In this document: piece after piece, positions 15,462 through 23,689 of the stretch
Layout: every line of letters begins with the position of its first letter
Numbering within the stretch: the stretch's first letter is position 1
Source: DAHUYF01 sp035553515
GTDB lineage: Bacteria > Pseudomonadota > Alphaproteobacteria > ATCC43930 > CGMCC-115725
Direction: 5' to 3'
Length of the DNA: 64,000 nt
Assembly: GCA_035553515.1 (NCBI GenBank)
Contig: DATNDG010000088.1
Location: 4,015 to 68,014, forward strand
Program-made: the position numbers and the translations under genes
The notes under the pieces: generated by a model
What the model was told of the DNA's origin: nothing
The model's input: the letters and a program-made list of their open reading frames with translations, nothing else
Database searches by the model: none

Positions 15462-16709
15462 TCAGGCGGCGCTGGCCGCTTCCAAGAAATGCGGTACGGC
15501 GATGGCGCGCAGCATTTCCATCGGGTCCTGCAGCCGCCGCCAGGTCGCCCGATCCTCCGCGGTCTCGAGCTTGACGCCGAGGTGGGTCCCGAGCTTGCGG
15601 CCGTGGCGCATGATGCGCTCGCCCATCGGCTGGCGCTGCGCATCGAAGGCGGCAAGCCCGCGGTCGATCGCGCCCTCATGCGCGCGGAGCGCGTCGGCGA
15701 GCGCCCGCGCATCTTCGCCGGCCTTGGCGACGCCGAAGCCCATATGCGGCCGCGAATTGGCGCCGGCATCGCCGATCAGCACGACGCGGCCGAAGACCAG
15801 CCGCGGCGCGGCGAAATCGTGGATCGGCGTGAAGAAGGGCCGCTCGATGGCAGCGAGCACCTCGAGGAATGAAGCCGGCATGATCGCCTGCGCGTCGCGC
15901 CGCATCCGCTCGACGATCTCCGGGCGGATCAGCGGCGGAGGGATGGAGAAGTCGTGGCGGTGGCCCGAGGCGTCGCGGCACATCTCGGCGAGCTCGTCCG
16001 CGGCGACGACGCGGTACCAGATGAAATTGTAGCGCCGGCGCCCGGGGCTCAGCGCGTTATCGAGCCCGGCGATGGGGTAGCCGATGACCTGCTGCCGCTC
16101 CGGCAGGAAGAAGGTGAAATAGGGGAAGATCGCGCGGTGCGTCGCCGGAGAAAGTGCCGCCTCGGGCGGCGCGCCGCGCCAGATCACATAGCCCGCATAT
16201 TCCGGCTGCACCTCGGGCGCCACCAGCGCGCGCACGCTCGAGCGGAACCCGTCGGCGCCGACCAGCAGATTGGCGCGCTCGCTTTCGCCATCGGCGAAAT
16301 GCACGGTCACCGCAGCGCCATCCTGGTCGAAGCCGGTGAACTGGCGGCCAAGATGGTAGTGCGCATCGGGCAGCAAGCCGCGCAGCAGGCGCTGCAGCCG
16401 GTCCCAGGAAGTGAGGATCTGCGGCAGCCGGCTTTCGCCGATGACGCGGCCGGTTCGGTCGATCAGGATGCGCTTTTCCACCGCGACGCCGAGATCGCGC
16501 GTGCCCGCGCCGCTCAGCTCCAGGACTTCGAGCAGCTCGGGATGGGTGGTGATACCGGCGCCGCGCCCGACCAGCTCCACCGGCGAGCGTTCGTAGACAT
16601 CGACCTGCCAGCCGATGCGCCGCAGCAGCGCGGCGGTGAAGAGCCCCGACATCGAGCCGCCGATGATGACCGCGCGCCGGCCGATGTGCGCGGACTCCGC
16701 TCCGCTCAT
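15462..16709 (-). CDS. FAD-dependent aromatic-ring monooxygenase (2,6-dihydroxypyridine hydroxylase-like)
   Basis: 415 aa, class A flavoprotein hydroxylase. The FAD-binding GGSMSGLFTAALLRR block is at residues 17-31, ending in VDVYERS with the ribose-binding Glu. The second FAD motif is VLIGDAGANSRPHMGFG in the C-terminal third. The overall sequence style (RGAGITTHPELLEVLE, WRGAPPEAALSPATH) resembles 2,6-dihydroxypyridine 3-hydroxylase-type enzymes, which hydroxylate electron-rich rings with NADH and O2. The start at 16709 was chosen 11 bp after the HD gene stop; the longer frame overlaps that gene. The exact substrate is uncertain. Confidence 0.85.
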   Translation of the reverse strand: MSGAESAHIGRRAVIIGGSMSGLFTAALLRRIGWQVDVYERSPVELVGRGAGITTHPELLEVLELSGAGTRDLGVAVEKRILIDRTGRVIGESRLPQILTSWDRLQRLLRGLLPDAHYHLGRQFTGFDQDGAAVTVHFADGESERANLLVGADGFRSSVRALVAPEVQPEYAGYVIWRGAPPEAALSPATHRAIFPYFTFFLPERQQVIGYPIAGLDNALSPGRRRYNFIWYRVVAADELAEMCRDASGHRHDFSIPPPLIRPEIVERMRRDAQAIMPASFLEVLAAIERPFFTPIHDFAAPRLVFGRVVLIGDAGANSRPHMGFGVAKAGEDARALADALRAHEGAIDRGLAAFDAQRQPMGERIMRHGRKLGTHLGVKLETAEDRATWRRLQDPMEMLRAIAVPHFLEAASAA

Positions 16710-16720
16710 GCCGCCTCGCC

Positions 16721-17473
16721 TCAGAGGAAATTGTTCGGCCAGATGACGCTGCGCCACATATGCGCCACCGGTGAGCCATCGAAGCCCAGCCCTTCCTCGG
16801 GCTGGCGGAAATGGCGGCCGACGATGTCGGTGAAGCTGTCGAGCTCGACCATCGCGTTGGGATCGAAGGCATAGACGTCGTAGATGGTGATGAGCCGCGC
16901 CGACATGTACCAGCGATGCGCACGCGCCTCGCGATGCGCCGCCTGGATATAGGGCGGCGGCACGTAATCCGGACCGAAATAGCGCAGATAGGCCGCGGGA
17001 TAAACATAGCCCGCGGATTCATCGGCAAAGAAGCGGAGCGCCTGGTGATAGCGCACCGCCCACGCCACCTCCTCGTCGACATAGGGACCGATGAGCTGCG
17101 CGCCCCAATAGCCGTGGTCGCTGCCGACCAGAGCGACATTGGCGATGTCGTGCACCAGGCAGCCCAGCACCAGCTTCTCGGCGATGCCGGCTCTGAGCGC
17201 GAGACTCGCGCTTTGGAGCATATGATTGACGCCGCGGCGATGGAAGCGGTGGCGGAAGAAGTCGAGCAGCGTCGGCTTTTCCGGCATGCGCGGCAGCGCT
17301 GGATTGTCGCCCATCATGAAGACGCAATCGGGCCCCAGCTCGTCGAAGAGTTCGGCCCGCTTGGCATAGGCGGGGGTGCCCAGGGTGCCGATCGCCGGCG
17401 GATAGATGAGGCGCCGCCGCTTGCCCTGCGTGTGGGTCTCCTCGACGATCTTCGCTGCGGCTTCGTCGGGCAT
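16721..17473 (-). CDS. HD-domain protein
   Basis: 250 aa. An HD pair (LGCLVHDIANVAL, His108-Asp109) follows an upstream histidine patch (FFRHRFHRRGVNHML, about 74-86) and precedes RYHQALRFF, consistent with a metal-binding HD fold. Such proteins are phosphohydrolases or metal-dependent lyases/oxygenases. Its place at the head of an operon with an FAD hydroxylase and a hydroxyacid dehydrogenase suggests a catabolic metal enzyme rather than a nucleotide signalling enzyme, but this is inference. ATG at 17473 is preceded by GGGAGGATGCG; the longer frame to 17698 runs into the divergent modA and is rejected. Confidence 0.8.
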   Translation of the reverse strand: MPDEAAAKIVEETHTQGKRRRLIYPPAIGTLGTPAYAKRAELFDELGPDCVFMMGDNPALPRMPEKPTLLDFFRHRFHRRGVNHMLQSASLALRAGIAEKLVLGCLVHDIANVALVGSDHGYWGAQLIGPYVDEEVAWAVRYHQALRFFADESAGYVYPAAYLRYFGPDYVPPPYIQAAHREARAHRWYMSARLITIYDVYAFDPNAMVELDSFTDIVGRHFRQPEEGLGFDGSPVAHMWRSVIWPNNFL

Positions 17474-17557
17474 CGCATCCTCCCTGTTGCCGCCATGATC
17501 GACGAGCGGTGCCGGCCTGTCCAGCCGGCCACGGGCTGGCGCATCGGGCGGGGCCTG

Positions 17558-17581
17558 CGCTATATTCCATGGAATATAACG
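17558..17581. promoter_or_regulatory. Mo-box (ModE-type operator) upstream of modA
   Basis: CGCTATAT-tccatgga-ATATAACG matches the ModE consensus form CGnTATAT...ATATAACG. Its core TATATTCCATGGAATATA (17561-17578) is a perfect 18-bp palindrome. It ends 16 nt before the modA start and 84 nt from the divergent HD-protein gene, so one site could control both. A ModE-like protein is encoded just downstream at 18384. Confidence 0.75.
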
Positions 17582-17597
17582 CTGAAGAGGAGCAAGC

Positions 17598-18359
17598 ATG
17601 ATGAGACGGTTCCTATGCGCGCTTGCCGCGCTGATGCTGCTGCTGGCGGCCCGCCCGGCCTCGGCGGAAGTCCTAGTCTTCGCCGCGGCGAGCCTCAAGA
17701 ACGCGCTCGACGATGCGGCCGCCGCCTATGAGCACCAGGGCGGCGAGCATGTCGCCGTCTCCTATGCCGCGAGCTCGGCGCTCGCCCGCCAACTCGACAA
17801 TGCCGCGCCCGCCGACATCTTCATCTCCGCCGATCTCGCCTGGATGGACTATGCCCAGCAGCATCATCTGATCCGGCCCGAGACGCGCAAGAACCTGCTC
17901 GGCAACCGGCTGGTGCTGATCGCACCGACGGGAAGCAAGATCGCCGTCGAGATAAAGCCCGGCTTCCCGCTCGCCCGCCTGCTCGGGGATCACCGCCTGG
18001 CGGTGGCCGATCCCGATGCGGTGCCGGCCGGCAAATACGCAAAGGCCGCGCTCGAGAAGCTCGGCGTCTGGGACCAGGTCGCGGGCAAACTGGCGCGCGC
18101 CGAGAATGTGCGCGCCGCGCTCTTCCTGGTGGCGCGCGTGGAGGCGCCGCTCGGCATCGTCTACGCCACCGACGCCGCCGCCGAGCCGGCGGTGCGCATC
18201 GTCGCCCCCTTCCCGTCCGGGAGCGTGCCGCCGATCATCTATCCGATCGCGCTCACCGCGACGAGCAGGAATCCGGGCGCGGCGAAATTTCTCGCCTTTC
18301 TCGAATCGCCCGTGGCCAAGCCCTTCTTCATGAAGCAGGGATTCAGCGTACTGCCCTGA
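17598..18359 (+). CDS. modA: Molybdate ABC transporter substrate-binding protein ModA
   Basis: 253 aa with a signal peptide (MRRFLCALAALMLLLAARPASA). The mature protein has VLVFAAASLKNALDDAAAAYE, the conserved ModA start with oxyanion-binding Ser, then YAASSALARQLDNAAPADIFISAD, another ligand-loop signature. DPDAVPAGKYAKAALEKLG and GIVYATDA follow as in known ModA. It binds molybdate or tungstate in the periplasm and delivers it to ModBC. No modB or modC is adjacent. The upstream Mo-box points to repression when molybdate is abundant. GAGGAG lies 5 nt before the ATG; a second in-frame ATG follows at once. Confidence 0.93.
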   Translation: MMRRFLCALAALMLLLAARPASAEVLVFAAASLKNALDDAAAAYEHQGGEHVAVSYAASSALARQLDNAAPADIFISADLAWMDYAQQHHLIRPETRKNLLGNRLVLIAPTGSKIAVEIKPGFPLARLLGDHRLAVADPDAVPAGKYAKAALEKLGVWDQVAGKLARAENVRAALFLVARVEAPLGIVYATDAAAEPAVRIVAPFPSGSVPPIIYPIALTATSRNPGAAKFLAFLESPVAKPFFMKQGFSVLP

Positions 18360-18383
18360 GCCAGGCGGCACCGGCCGAGCACG

Positions 18384-18761
18384 TCACTCCATCTCGCTTC
18401 CGCCTTTGCCGGGCGGCGGCCGGCGGCGCGCCAGCGCTGCCTCGAGCGCACGCAGATGCGGGCGCACCGCCGCCTGCGCCTCGTCCTCGAGCGCGCGATA
18501 GCGGCGCACCACCTCGCGGCCGAAGGGCGTGAGCGCGGCGCCGCCGCCGGATTTCCCGCCGAGCTTCGTCGTCACCAGGGGCTTTCGGAAGAGCCGATTG
18601 AGCGAGTCGATGAGCAGCCAGGCGCGGCGGTACGACATCTCCAGGGCGCGCCCCGCCGCGGAGATTGAGCCGGTCTCGCCGACCAGCTCCAGGAGCCGGA
18701 TCTTGCCCGGCCCGATTGCGCCCAACGGCGCAAGATCGATGCGGATGGTGAGCCGCGCCAT
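18384..18761 (-). CDS. ModE-like winged-helix regulator lacking the Mop domain
   Basis: 125 aa. It is the LysR-like HTH half of ModE: GPGKIRLLELVGETGSISAAGRALEMSYRRAWLLIDSLN, then the wing LVTTKLGGKSGGGAALTPFGREVVRRY. Full-length ModE (about 260 aa) has two C-terminal molybdate-binding Mop domains, which are absent here; the protein ends in a basic helix. Single-domain versions are common in alphaproteobacteria. It converges on modA with a 24-bp gap, so it most likely acts on the Mo-box in front of modA. How it senses molybdate without a Mop domain is not evident from the sequence. Confidence 0.88.
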   Translation of the reverse strand: MARLTIRIDLAPLGAIGPGKIRLLELVGETGSISAAGRALEMSYRRAWLLIDSLNRLFRKPLVTTKLGGKSGGGAALTPFGREVVRRYRALEDEAQAAVRPHLRALEAALARRRPPPGKGGSEME

Positions 18762-18814
18762 CGGCCGAGCTTAGCCCGGATTTCTCACACGGCCATGTGG
18801 GGTAAAAACGAACT

Positions 18815-18850
18815 GCCCGGCGCCGCTGCTCGAAAGCGTCGGCGCCGGGC
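18815..18850 (-). terminator. Intrinsic terminator after the basic peptide gene
   Basis: The arms gcccggcgccg (18815-18825) and cggcgccgggc (18840-18850) are perfect complements. On the minus strand they are followed by AGTTCGTTTTTACC. It lies 24 nt beyond the stop of the 18875-19057 gene. Confidence 0.7.
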
Positions 18851-18874
18851 AGTCCGCAACTTGCGCTGTCGCGC

Positions 18875-19057
18875 TTACCGCCGCTTGGCGGAGCGGCGGC
18901 GCGCCACGCGGCGCTTCGCCGTGCCGCGACGGGCGTGGCTCTTCTTCGCGCGCTTGACGCGGCGGGTCGACTTCTTCACCGCGGCGGACGAGCGCGCGGC
19001 CTTCGACTTGATGCGACGGTGCGACTTGCGCGCCGTCTTGTGCTTCTTTCTACGCAT
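18875..19057 (-). CDS. Lys/Arg-rich histone-H1-like peptide
   Basis: A 60-aa protein starting MRRKKHKTARKSHRR. Thirty-one of 60 residues are Lys or Arg; there are no acidic and no aromatic residues. The rest is mainly Ala, Ser, Thr, Val and His. This matches the composition of the disordered, DNA-binding H1-like proteins of bacteria, which compact DNA or bind RNA. GGGAG lies about 8 nt upstream of the ATG, and a strong terminator follows, so it is a single-gene unit. It is divergent from an HU-type gene 411 bp away. Function is inferred from composition; a ribosome-associated role is the main alternative. The longer open frame to 19183 has no ribosome site. Confidence 0.7.
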   Translation of the reverse strand: MRRKKHKTARKSHRRIKSKAARSSAAVKKSTRRVKRAKKSHARRGTAKRRVARRRSAKRR

Positions 19058-19468
19058 CGAAAACACTCCCAGCGATTGCGAACGTCCGACAGAGTGTGGT
19101 GAAGAAGTTAATAATTCCTTTTTGAACCAAGTGCTTTTCAAGTCGATCCCGCAGTCACTTCCGAGTCGAAGCTGTCTCCGCATGGCTAATATGTGGTAAT
19201 CGCCGAGACGAGAACGGCGGTTACTTCGGCATCATCGCACGAGTACGGAGAGCAAGGCGGACAGCCGCGCGCGGCGTCCCGCGCACGCGCCGTGTACACT
19301 CGAAAACACCCATGAAACGGGCGTTTCTGAGGCTTCGCGAGTCGGCGCCACGCGATGAAGAAATGCGCTCGCCGCGGCATGCAAACACTTGCTTTACGCG
19401 CTTCTCCGTGATTCTGTAGCCGCTGTGAAGCCGTTGTTACCTTCGCACAGAGAGGGAGTTCGATAGCT
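19058..19468. other. 411-bp region between divergent nucleoid-type genes
   Basis: It contains an AT-richer stretch (about 19098-19145) that probably holds the promoter of the basic peptide gene. An imperfect inverted repeat gtaatcgccg/cggcggttac (19196-19205 and 19215-19224) also lies here. TTGCTT near 19390 is a weak -35 candidate for the HU gene. No coding potential was seen beyond shadow frames. Confidence 0.4.
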
Positions 19469-19774
19469 ATGGCAGCAAAGAAGAAGGCGGGTGGCTCGTC
19501 GACGGTGACCTTGAAGCACCTGGCCGCTGCGGTCGCCGACGAGCACGAGATGCCGAAGAAGCACAGCGAGGCCGTGCTCGGCAGCATGGTCGATCTCGTC
19601 GTGAAGCACTTGAAGAAGGGTGACCGCATCCGCATTGGCGGGCTCGGCATCCTGGTGGTGCGCAAGCGCGCCGCCCGCATGGGCCGCAATCCCGCGACCG
19701 GCGAGCCGATCAAGATCAAGGCGAGCAAGAAGGTGGCGTTCCGCGCCGCCAAGGAACTCAAGGAATCGATCTGA
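19469..19774 (+). CDS. HU family DNA-binding protein
   Basis: 101 aa. A Lys/Ala-rich N-terminus precedes a single HU/IHF fold: helix pair LKHLAAAVADEHEMPKKHSEAVLGSMVDLVVKHL, then strand GDRIRIGGLGILVVRKRAARMGRNPATGEPIKIKASKKVAFRAAKELK. The arm motif GRNPATGEPI is diagnostic; its Pro intercalates into bent DNA. It binds DNA as a dimer in the nucleoid. GAGGGAG precedes the ATG. A strong terminator at 19873 ends its transcript, making it monocistronic. The divergent gene encodes an H1-like basic peptide. Confidence 0.93.
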   Translation: MAAKKKAGGSSTVTLKHLAAAVADEHEMPKKHSEAVLGSMVDLVVKHLKKGDRIRIGGLGILVVRKRAARMGRNPATGEPIKIKASKKVAFRAAKELKESI

Positions 19775-19872
19775 GCCTCCCGCGAGGGCTGAGCATCGGC
19801 GCACCGCCGGGCCACGGCCGGCTGCGTTAGAGGCGCATCGTTCCAACGAGCGCCAATCCGATCTGATCCGAA

Positions 19873-19908
19873 CCCCGCCCGCCGCGACCCCGGTCGCGGC
19901 GGGCGGGG
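19873..19908 (+). terminator. Strong intrinsic terminator after the HU gene
   Basis: A 17-bp perfect stem, ccccgcccgccgcgacc (19873-19889) and ggtcgcggcgggcgggg (19892-19908), is followed by CATTTTTG on the plus strand. Confidence 0.85.
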
Positions 19909-20006
19909 CATTTTTGCGGCCGGCGCGGCGTGGCCGCGCCGCTCACTGGCGGCCCCGCAGCGGCCGCGATAGCATCGCTCCAAACCGCCGAGGGGAGGAG
20001 ACGCCG

Positions 20007-21683
20007 ATGCCGGTCACGTCGGGAAAACGCGCCTTTCTCGAACTGCTCAAGCAGGAAGGCGTCGACATCATCTTCGGCAATCCCGGAACCACCGAGCTGC
20101 CGCTGATGGACGCGCTCGCGGTCGAGCCGGGGCTGCGTTACGTGCTGGCGCTGCAGGAGGCGGCGGTGATGGCCATGGCCGACGGCTACGCCCAGGCCTC
20201 GGGCCGGCTTGCCGTCGCCAATGTGCATGTGGCGCCGGGCCTCGGCAATGCGCTCGGCATGCTCTACGACGCGCAGAAGGCGCAGGCGCCGATCCTGCTC
20301 ACCGCCGGGCAGCACGATCAGAGCTTCAATTTCTCCGAGCCGATCCTCTGGGCCGATCTGCCGACCATCGCCCGCCCCTTCGTCAAATGGTCGGCCGAGG
20401 TGCGGCGCATCGAGGATCTGCCGCGCGCCGTCCATCGGGCCGCCAAGACGGCGCTGGCACCGCCCACCGGGCCGGTGTTCCTGTCGCTGCCGGCCGATGT
20501 GCTCAATGCCGAGGCGGAGCTCGATCTCGGGGCGCCGACACGCATCGCTGCCGGGCTGCGCGGCGACCGCGGCGCAATCGAAGCGGCGGCGGCGCTGCTG
20601 GCCAAGGCGGAGCGGCCGCTGATCATCGCCGGCGACGTGGTGGCGCAGCGCCGCGCCCATGCCGAGCTGGTGGCGCTGGCGGAGCTGCTGGGCGCGCCGG
20701 TCTATGCCGAGGGCATCGCCAACACCGCCTCCTTCCCGAGCTCGCACCCGTTGTTCCGCGGCGCGATGGTGCGGCTCGCGCCGGCGATCCGCGCCATCCT
20801 GCAGCAGCATGATGCGCTGCTCTCGGTGGGCGGCGACCTTTTCACCCTGTCGCTGCCCTCCGAAGTCGATCCGATGCCGCCGGGGCTCGCCATCATTCAC
20901 CTCGACGTCGATCCCTGGGAGATCGGCAAGAACTACGCGGCCAAGACGGCCATCCTCGGCGATCCCAAGGCGAGCCTGCCCGAGCTCACCCAGCTGCTCG
21001 CCGAGCGCCTGGGTGGCGAAGGCCGCGCACGGGCGCAGAACCGGCGCCAGGCGGTGCAGAAGACGATCGCCGCCGAGCGCGAGGCGCTGGTGGCCAAGGC
21101 GCGCGCCGAAGCCGCCAAATCGCCGATCCGACCGCTGGCGCTGCTCGAGGCCCTGGGCGCGGTCCTACCGCGCGACGCCGTGGTGATCGAGGAATCGATC
21201 TCCTCTTCGCCCGGACTGCGCCAGCTCGTGCGCAGCGACGATCCGCAAAGCTTCTTCGGCTTGCGCGGCGGCGGCATCGGCTGGGGCTTGCCGGCGGCGA
21301 TCGGGGCGAAGCTCGCGCTCCCGGATCGGCCGGTGGTGGCGCTCATCGGCGACGGCAGCGCCATGTACACCTGCCAGGCGCTGTGGAGTGCGGCGCATGA
21401 CAAGGTCGGCGTCGTCTTCGTCATCCTCAACAACCGCTCCTATCGCATCCTGAAGCAGCGCACCAACGCGATGAAGGGCTTCGCCGCGCAGACTGACCGC
21501 TATGTCGGCATGGATCTGACCGATCCGCCGGTCGACTACGTCGGACTTGCACGCTCGCTGGGCGTCAAGGGAGCACGTACCGCGGCACTCGGCGAAGCGG
21601 TCGATCTGGTGCGCCAGGCGCTCGCGGAATCGGGGCCGTCCCTCATCGAAGTGGAGCTCGACCGCACCTACACGCCGATGTAG
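20007..21683 (+). CDS. ThDP-dependent enzyme, benzoylformate decarboxylase-like
   Basis: 558 aa of the acetolactate synthase/decarboxylase fold. The N-terminal PYR domain has FGNPGTTELP and the activating Glu51 in LALQEAAVMAMADGYAQ. The middle domain follows, and the C-terminal PP domain has the cofactor motif GDGSAMYTCQALWSAAH ending in LNNRSYRILK. Closest in style to benzoylformate decarboxylase. Of the BFD catalytic residues recalled for the Pseudomonas enzyme, His70 is matched (His74) but Ser26 is Thr28 and His281 appears absent. It probably cleaves a different 2-keto acid. GGGGAGGAG 6 nt before ATG 20007 sets the start. It stands alone after the HU terminator. Confidence 0.85.
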   Translation: MPVTSGKRAFLELLKQEGVDIIFGNPGTTELPLMDALAVEPGLRYVLALQEAAVMAMADGYAQASGRLAVANVHVAPGLGNALGMLYDAQKAQAPILLTAGQHDQSFNFSEPILWADLPTIARPFVKWSAEVRRIEDLPRAVHRAAKTALAPPTGPVFLSLPADVLNAEAELDLGAPTRIAAGLRGDRGAIEAAAALLAKAERPLIIAGDVVAQRRAHAELVALAELLGAPVYAEGIANTASFPSSHPLFRGAMVRLAPAIRAILQQHDALLSVGGDLFTLSLPSEVDPMPPGLAIIHLDVDPWEIGKNYAAKTAILGDPKASLPELTQLLAERLGGEGRARAQNRRQAVQKTIAAEREALVAKARAEAAKSPIRPLALLEALGAVLPRDAVVIEESISSSPGLRQLVRSDDPQSFFGLRGGGIGWGLPAAIGAKLALPDRPVVALIGDGSAMYTCQALWSAAHDKVGVVFVILNNRSYRILKQRTNAMKGFAAQTDRYVGMDLTDPPVDYVGLARSLGVKGARTAALGEAVDLVRQALAESGPSLIEVELDRTYTPM

Positions 21684-21849
21684 TCGGCGCGTCGCCCGCC
21701 CCTCGCTCCAAGGAAGTAGGTGACCAGCCCCAGGATTTTAACTAGTCTATTTTCCATAGAACCAAATTCCTGCCTCGACCCGGGGTCAAGGAAGGCGCGT
21801 GGCAGAGGGCCTCGCTGGGCTCTCTGCCGCCATAACAAGGAGGGAGAAG

Positions 21850-23625
21850 ATGCACCAGAAGATGGCCGTAGCGGTCGCCACGATGGTGGCCGCGGGGGCG
21901 TTGCTGGCCGGCTGCGCACAGCAGCAGCAGGCGGCGGCAGACTCGCCGCCGGCGGCGAAGGCCGCTCCGGCGATGGCGATGAAGGCGGTCCCGCCCGACG
22001 GTGCGAGCGGCGCCGACTGGCTGACCTACCACGGCACTTGGCGGGACTACGATTTCAGCAGCCTCACCCAGATCAATTCCGACAATGTGAAGGGTCTTCA
22101 GGTCGCCTGGACGCATGATCCCGGCCGCGACACGCGCGGTCTGCAATCGATGCCGCTGGCTCAGGACGGCGTGCTCTATTATTCGGGCTCCTACAGCCGT
22201 ACCTATGCCCTTGATGGCGCCACCGGTAAGGAAATCTGGCACTATTTCCCGAAGCTCGACGAAGCGCTCATCAAGCGCCAGACGCACTCGCCCTATAACC
22301 GTGGCGTCGCCCTCGGCGATGGGCGGGTCTATGTCGGCACCGTCGACGGCCAGCTCATCGGCCTCGACCAGAAGACCGGCAAGCAGGTCTGGGATACCAA
22401 GCTGATCAACTCCGAGAAGCTCACCGTCGGCTTCACCGGGGCGCCGGTGTTCCTGCCCGGGAAGAACCTGGTGGTGATCGGCGCGCAGGGCGGCGAATGG
22501 CCCTATCGCGGCCCGATCTTCGGGGTCGATGCGACCACCGGCAAGAAGAAGTGGACCTTCTTCACCGTGGCACCCGACGCCAAGTCGCGGGCGACCTGGG
22601 GCCATAATTCCTGGCGGACCGGCGGCGGCGGCGGCTGGATGCCGGGCACCTACGACGCCTCGACCAACACGCTGTGGTGGGGCACCGCCAATCCCGCGCC
22701 GCTCTATGACTGGTCCGGCAAGGACTGGCAGCACAAGGGTGCGCGGCCGGGCGACAACCTCTACACCAGCTCGGTCGTTGCTCTCGATCCCGACACCGGC
22801 AAGCTCAAATTCTATCACCAGGAGCTGCCGCACGATGCCTGGGACTTCGACAGCGCCGTGGGCGAGTTCCTGATGATCGACCAGGACGGCAAGCAGCTGG
22901 TCGTCCATCCCGACAAGAGTGGGTACATCTTCGTCTACAACCGTGGCAATGCCAGCCTCGTCAATGTCTGGCGGATCACCCAGAACAGCAACTTCGTCAA
23001 GGATATCGATCCGCATACCGGCGAGCTGATCGGACGGCGTGACTTCACCGCCGGCCATGTCGATCCGCCGCTCTGCCCGGCGATCGACGGCGGCGTCAGC
23101 TTCAATTCCGGCGCCTATGACCCGCGCACCGGCACCTATTTCAAGGTGGGCAACGAGTGGTGCATGGATCTGAAAGTGGTGAAGACGCGACCGATCCTCG
23201 AGCCGCAGGCGCAGCTCAATATCGGCGCCGACTTCCACGAAGTGCCGCCTCCGGGCGCCGACAAGCCCTGGGGCCATGTCGACGCGCGCGACCCCGTGAC
23301 CGGTCAGGTCAAGTGGTCGGTCAAGTACAAGGAGCCGCCGCTGGCGAGCCTGCTCGCGACCGCCGGCAACCTGCTCTTCGTGCCGGATGCCGAAGGCGTG
23401 CTGCACGCCTTGGATTCGCGCACCGGGCAGGAGCTGTGGTCGCATTCCGACGGCGTTGGGCATGATGGCGGCATCATGACCTACGAGGCCAAGGGCAAGC
23501 AGTATGTCGCCGTGGTCGCCGGTTGGGGCGGCATGGTGACCGACGGCTTCCCGAAGATGTTCGGCGAGCCCTTCACCAGCATGCCGCGCAATACCGGCGT
23601 GCTGACGGTCTACGCGCTGAAATAG
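21850..23625 (+). CDS. PQQ-dependent (XoxF-like) alcohol dehydrogenase, predicted lanthanide type
   Basis: 591 aa, an eight-bladed quinoprotein with repeated DxxTGKxxW blades. It has a lipobox (LLAGC, Cys22), unusual for the family, so it may be an outer- or inner-membrane-tethered lipoprotein. Metal/active-site positions align as Glu216 (GGEW), Asn281 (GTANP) and Asp332 in HDAWDFD. Asp334, two residues later, is the position that marks lanthanide-dependent enzymes. The vicinal Cys-Cys that normally stacks on PQQ is missing, though the second cysteine pair (LCPAIDGG, EWCMDL) is kept. It oxidises an alcohol or aldehyde in the periplasm and passes electrons to the cytochrome encoded next. The start at 21850 follows AAGGAGGGAG. 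Confidence 0.88.
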   Translation: MHQKMAVAVATMVAAGALLAGCAQQQQAAADSPPAAKAAPAMAMKAVPPDGASGADWLTYHGTWRDYDFSSLTQINSDNVKGLQVAWTHDPGRDTRGLQSMPLAQDGVLYYSGSYSRTYALDGATGKEIWHYFPKLDEALIKRQTHSPYNRGVALGDGRVYVGTVDGQLIGLDQKTGKQVWDTKLINSEKLTVGFTGAPVFLPGKNLVVIGAQGGEWPYRGPIFGVDATTGKKKWTFFTVAPDAKSRATWGHNSWRTGGGGGWMPGTYDASTNTLWWGTANPAPLYDWSGKDWQHKGARPGDNLYTSSVVALDPDTGKLKFYHQELPHDAWDFDSAVGEFLMIDQDGKQLVVHPDKSGYIFVYNRGNASLVNVWRITQNSNFVKDIDPHTGELIGRRDFTAGHVDPPLCPAIDGGVSFNSGAYDPRTGTYFKVGNEWCMDLKVVKTRPILEPQAQLNIGADFHEVPPPGADKPWGHVDARDPVTGQVKWSVKYKEPPLASLLATAGNLLFVPDAEGVLHALDSRTGQELWSHSDGVGHDGGIMTYEAKGKQYVAVVAGWGGMVTDGFPKMFGEPFTSMPRNTGVLTVYALK

Positions 23626-23643
23626 TCTGGGGAGCGACGTTGG

Positions 23644-23671
23644 AAGGGCGGGGCAGATTTGCCCCGCCCTT
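23644..23671 (+). terminator. Hairpin between the quinoprotein and cytochrome genes
   Basis: An 11-bp stem (aagggcggggc, 23644-23654, and gccccgccctt, 23661-23671) has loop agattt and a short TT tail. It would partially terminate transcription and lower expression of the downstream cytochrome and binding-protein genes relative to the dehydrogenase. Confidence 0.6.
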
Positions 23672-23689
23672 TTGACTGGAGCAGAAAGA

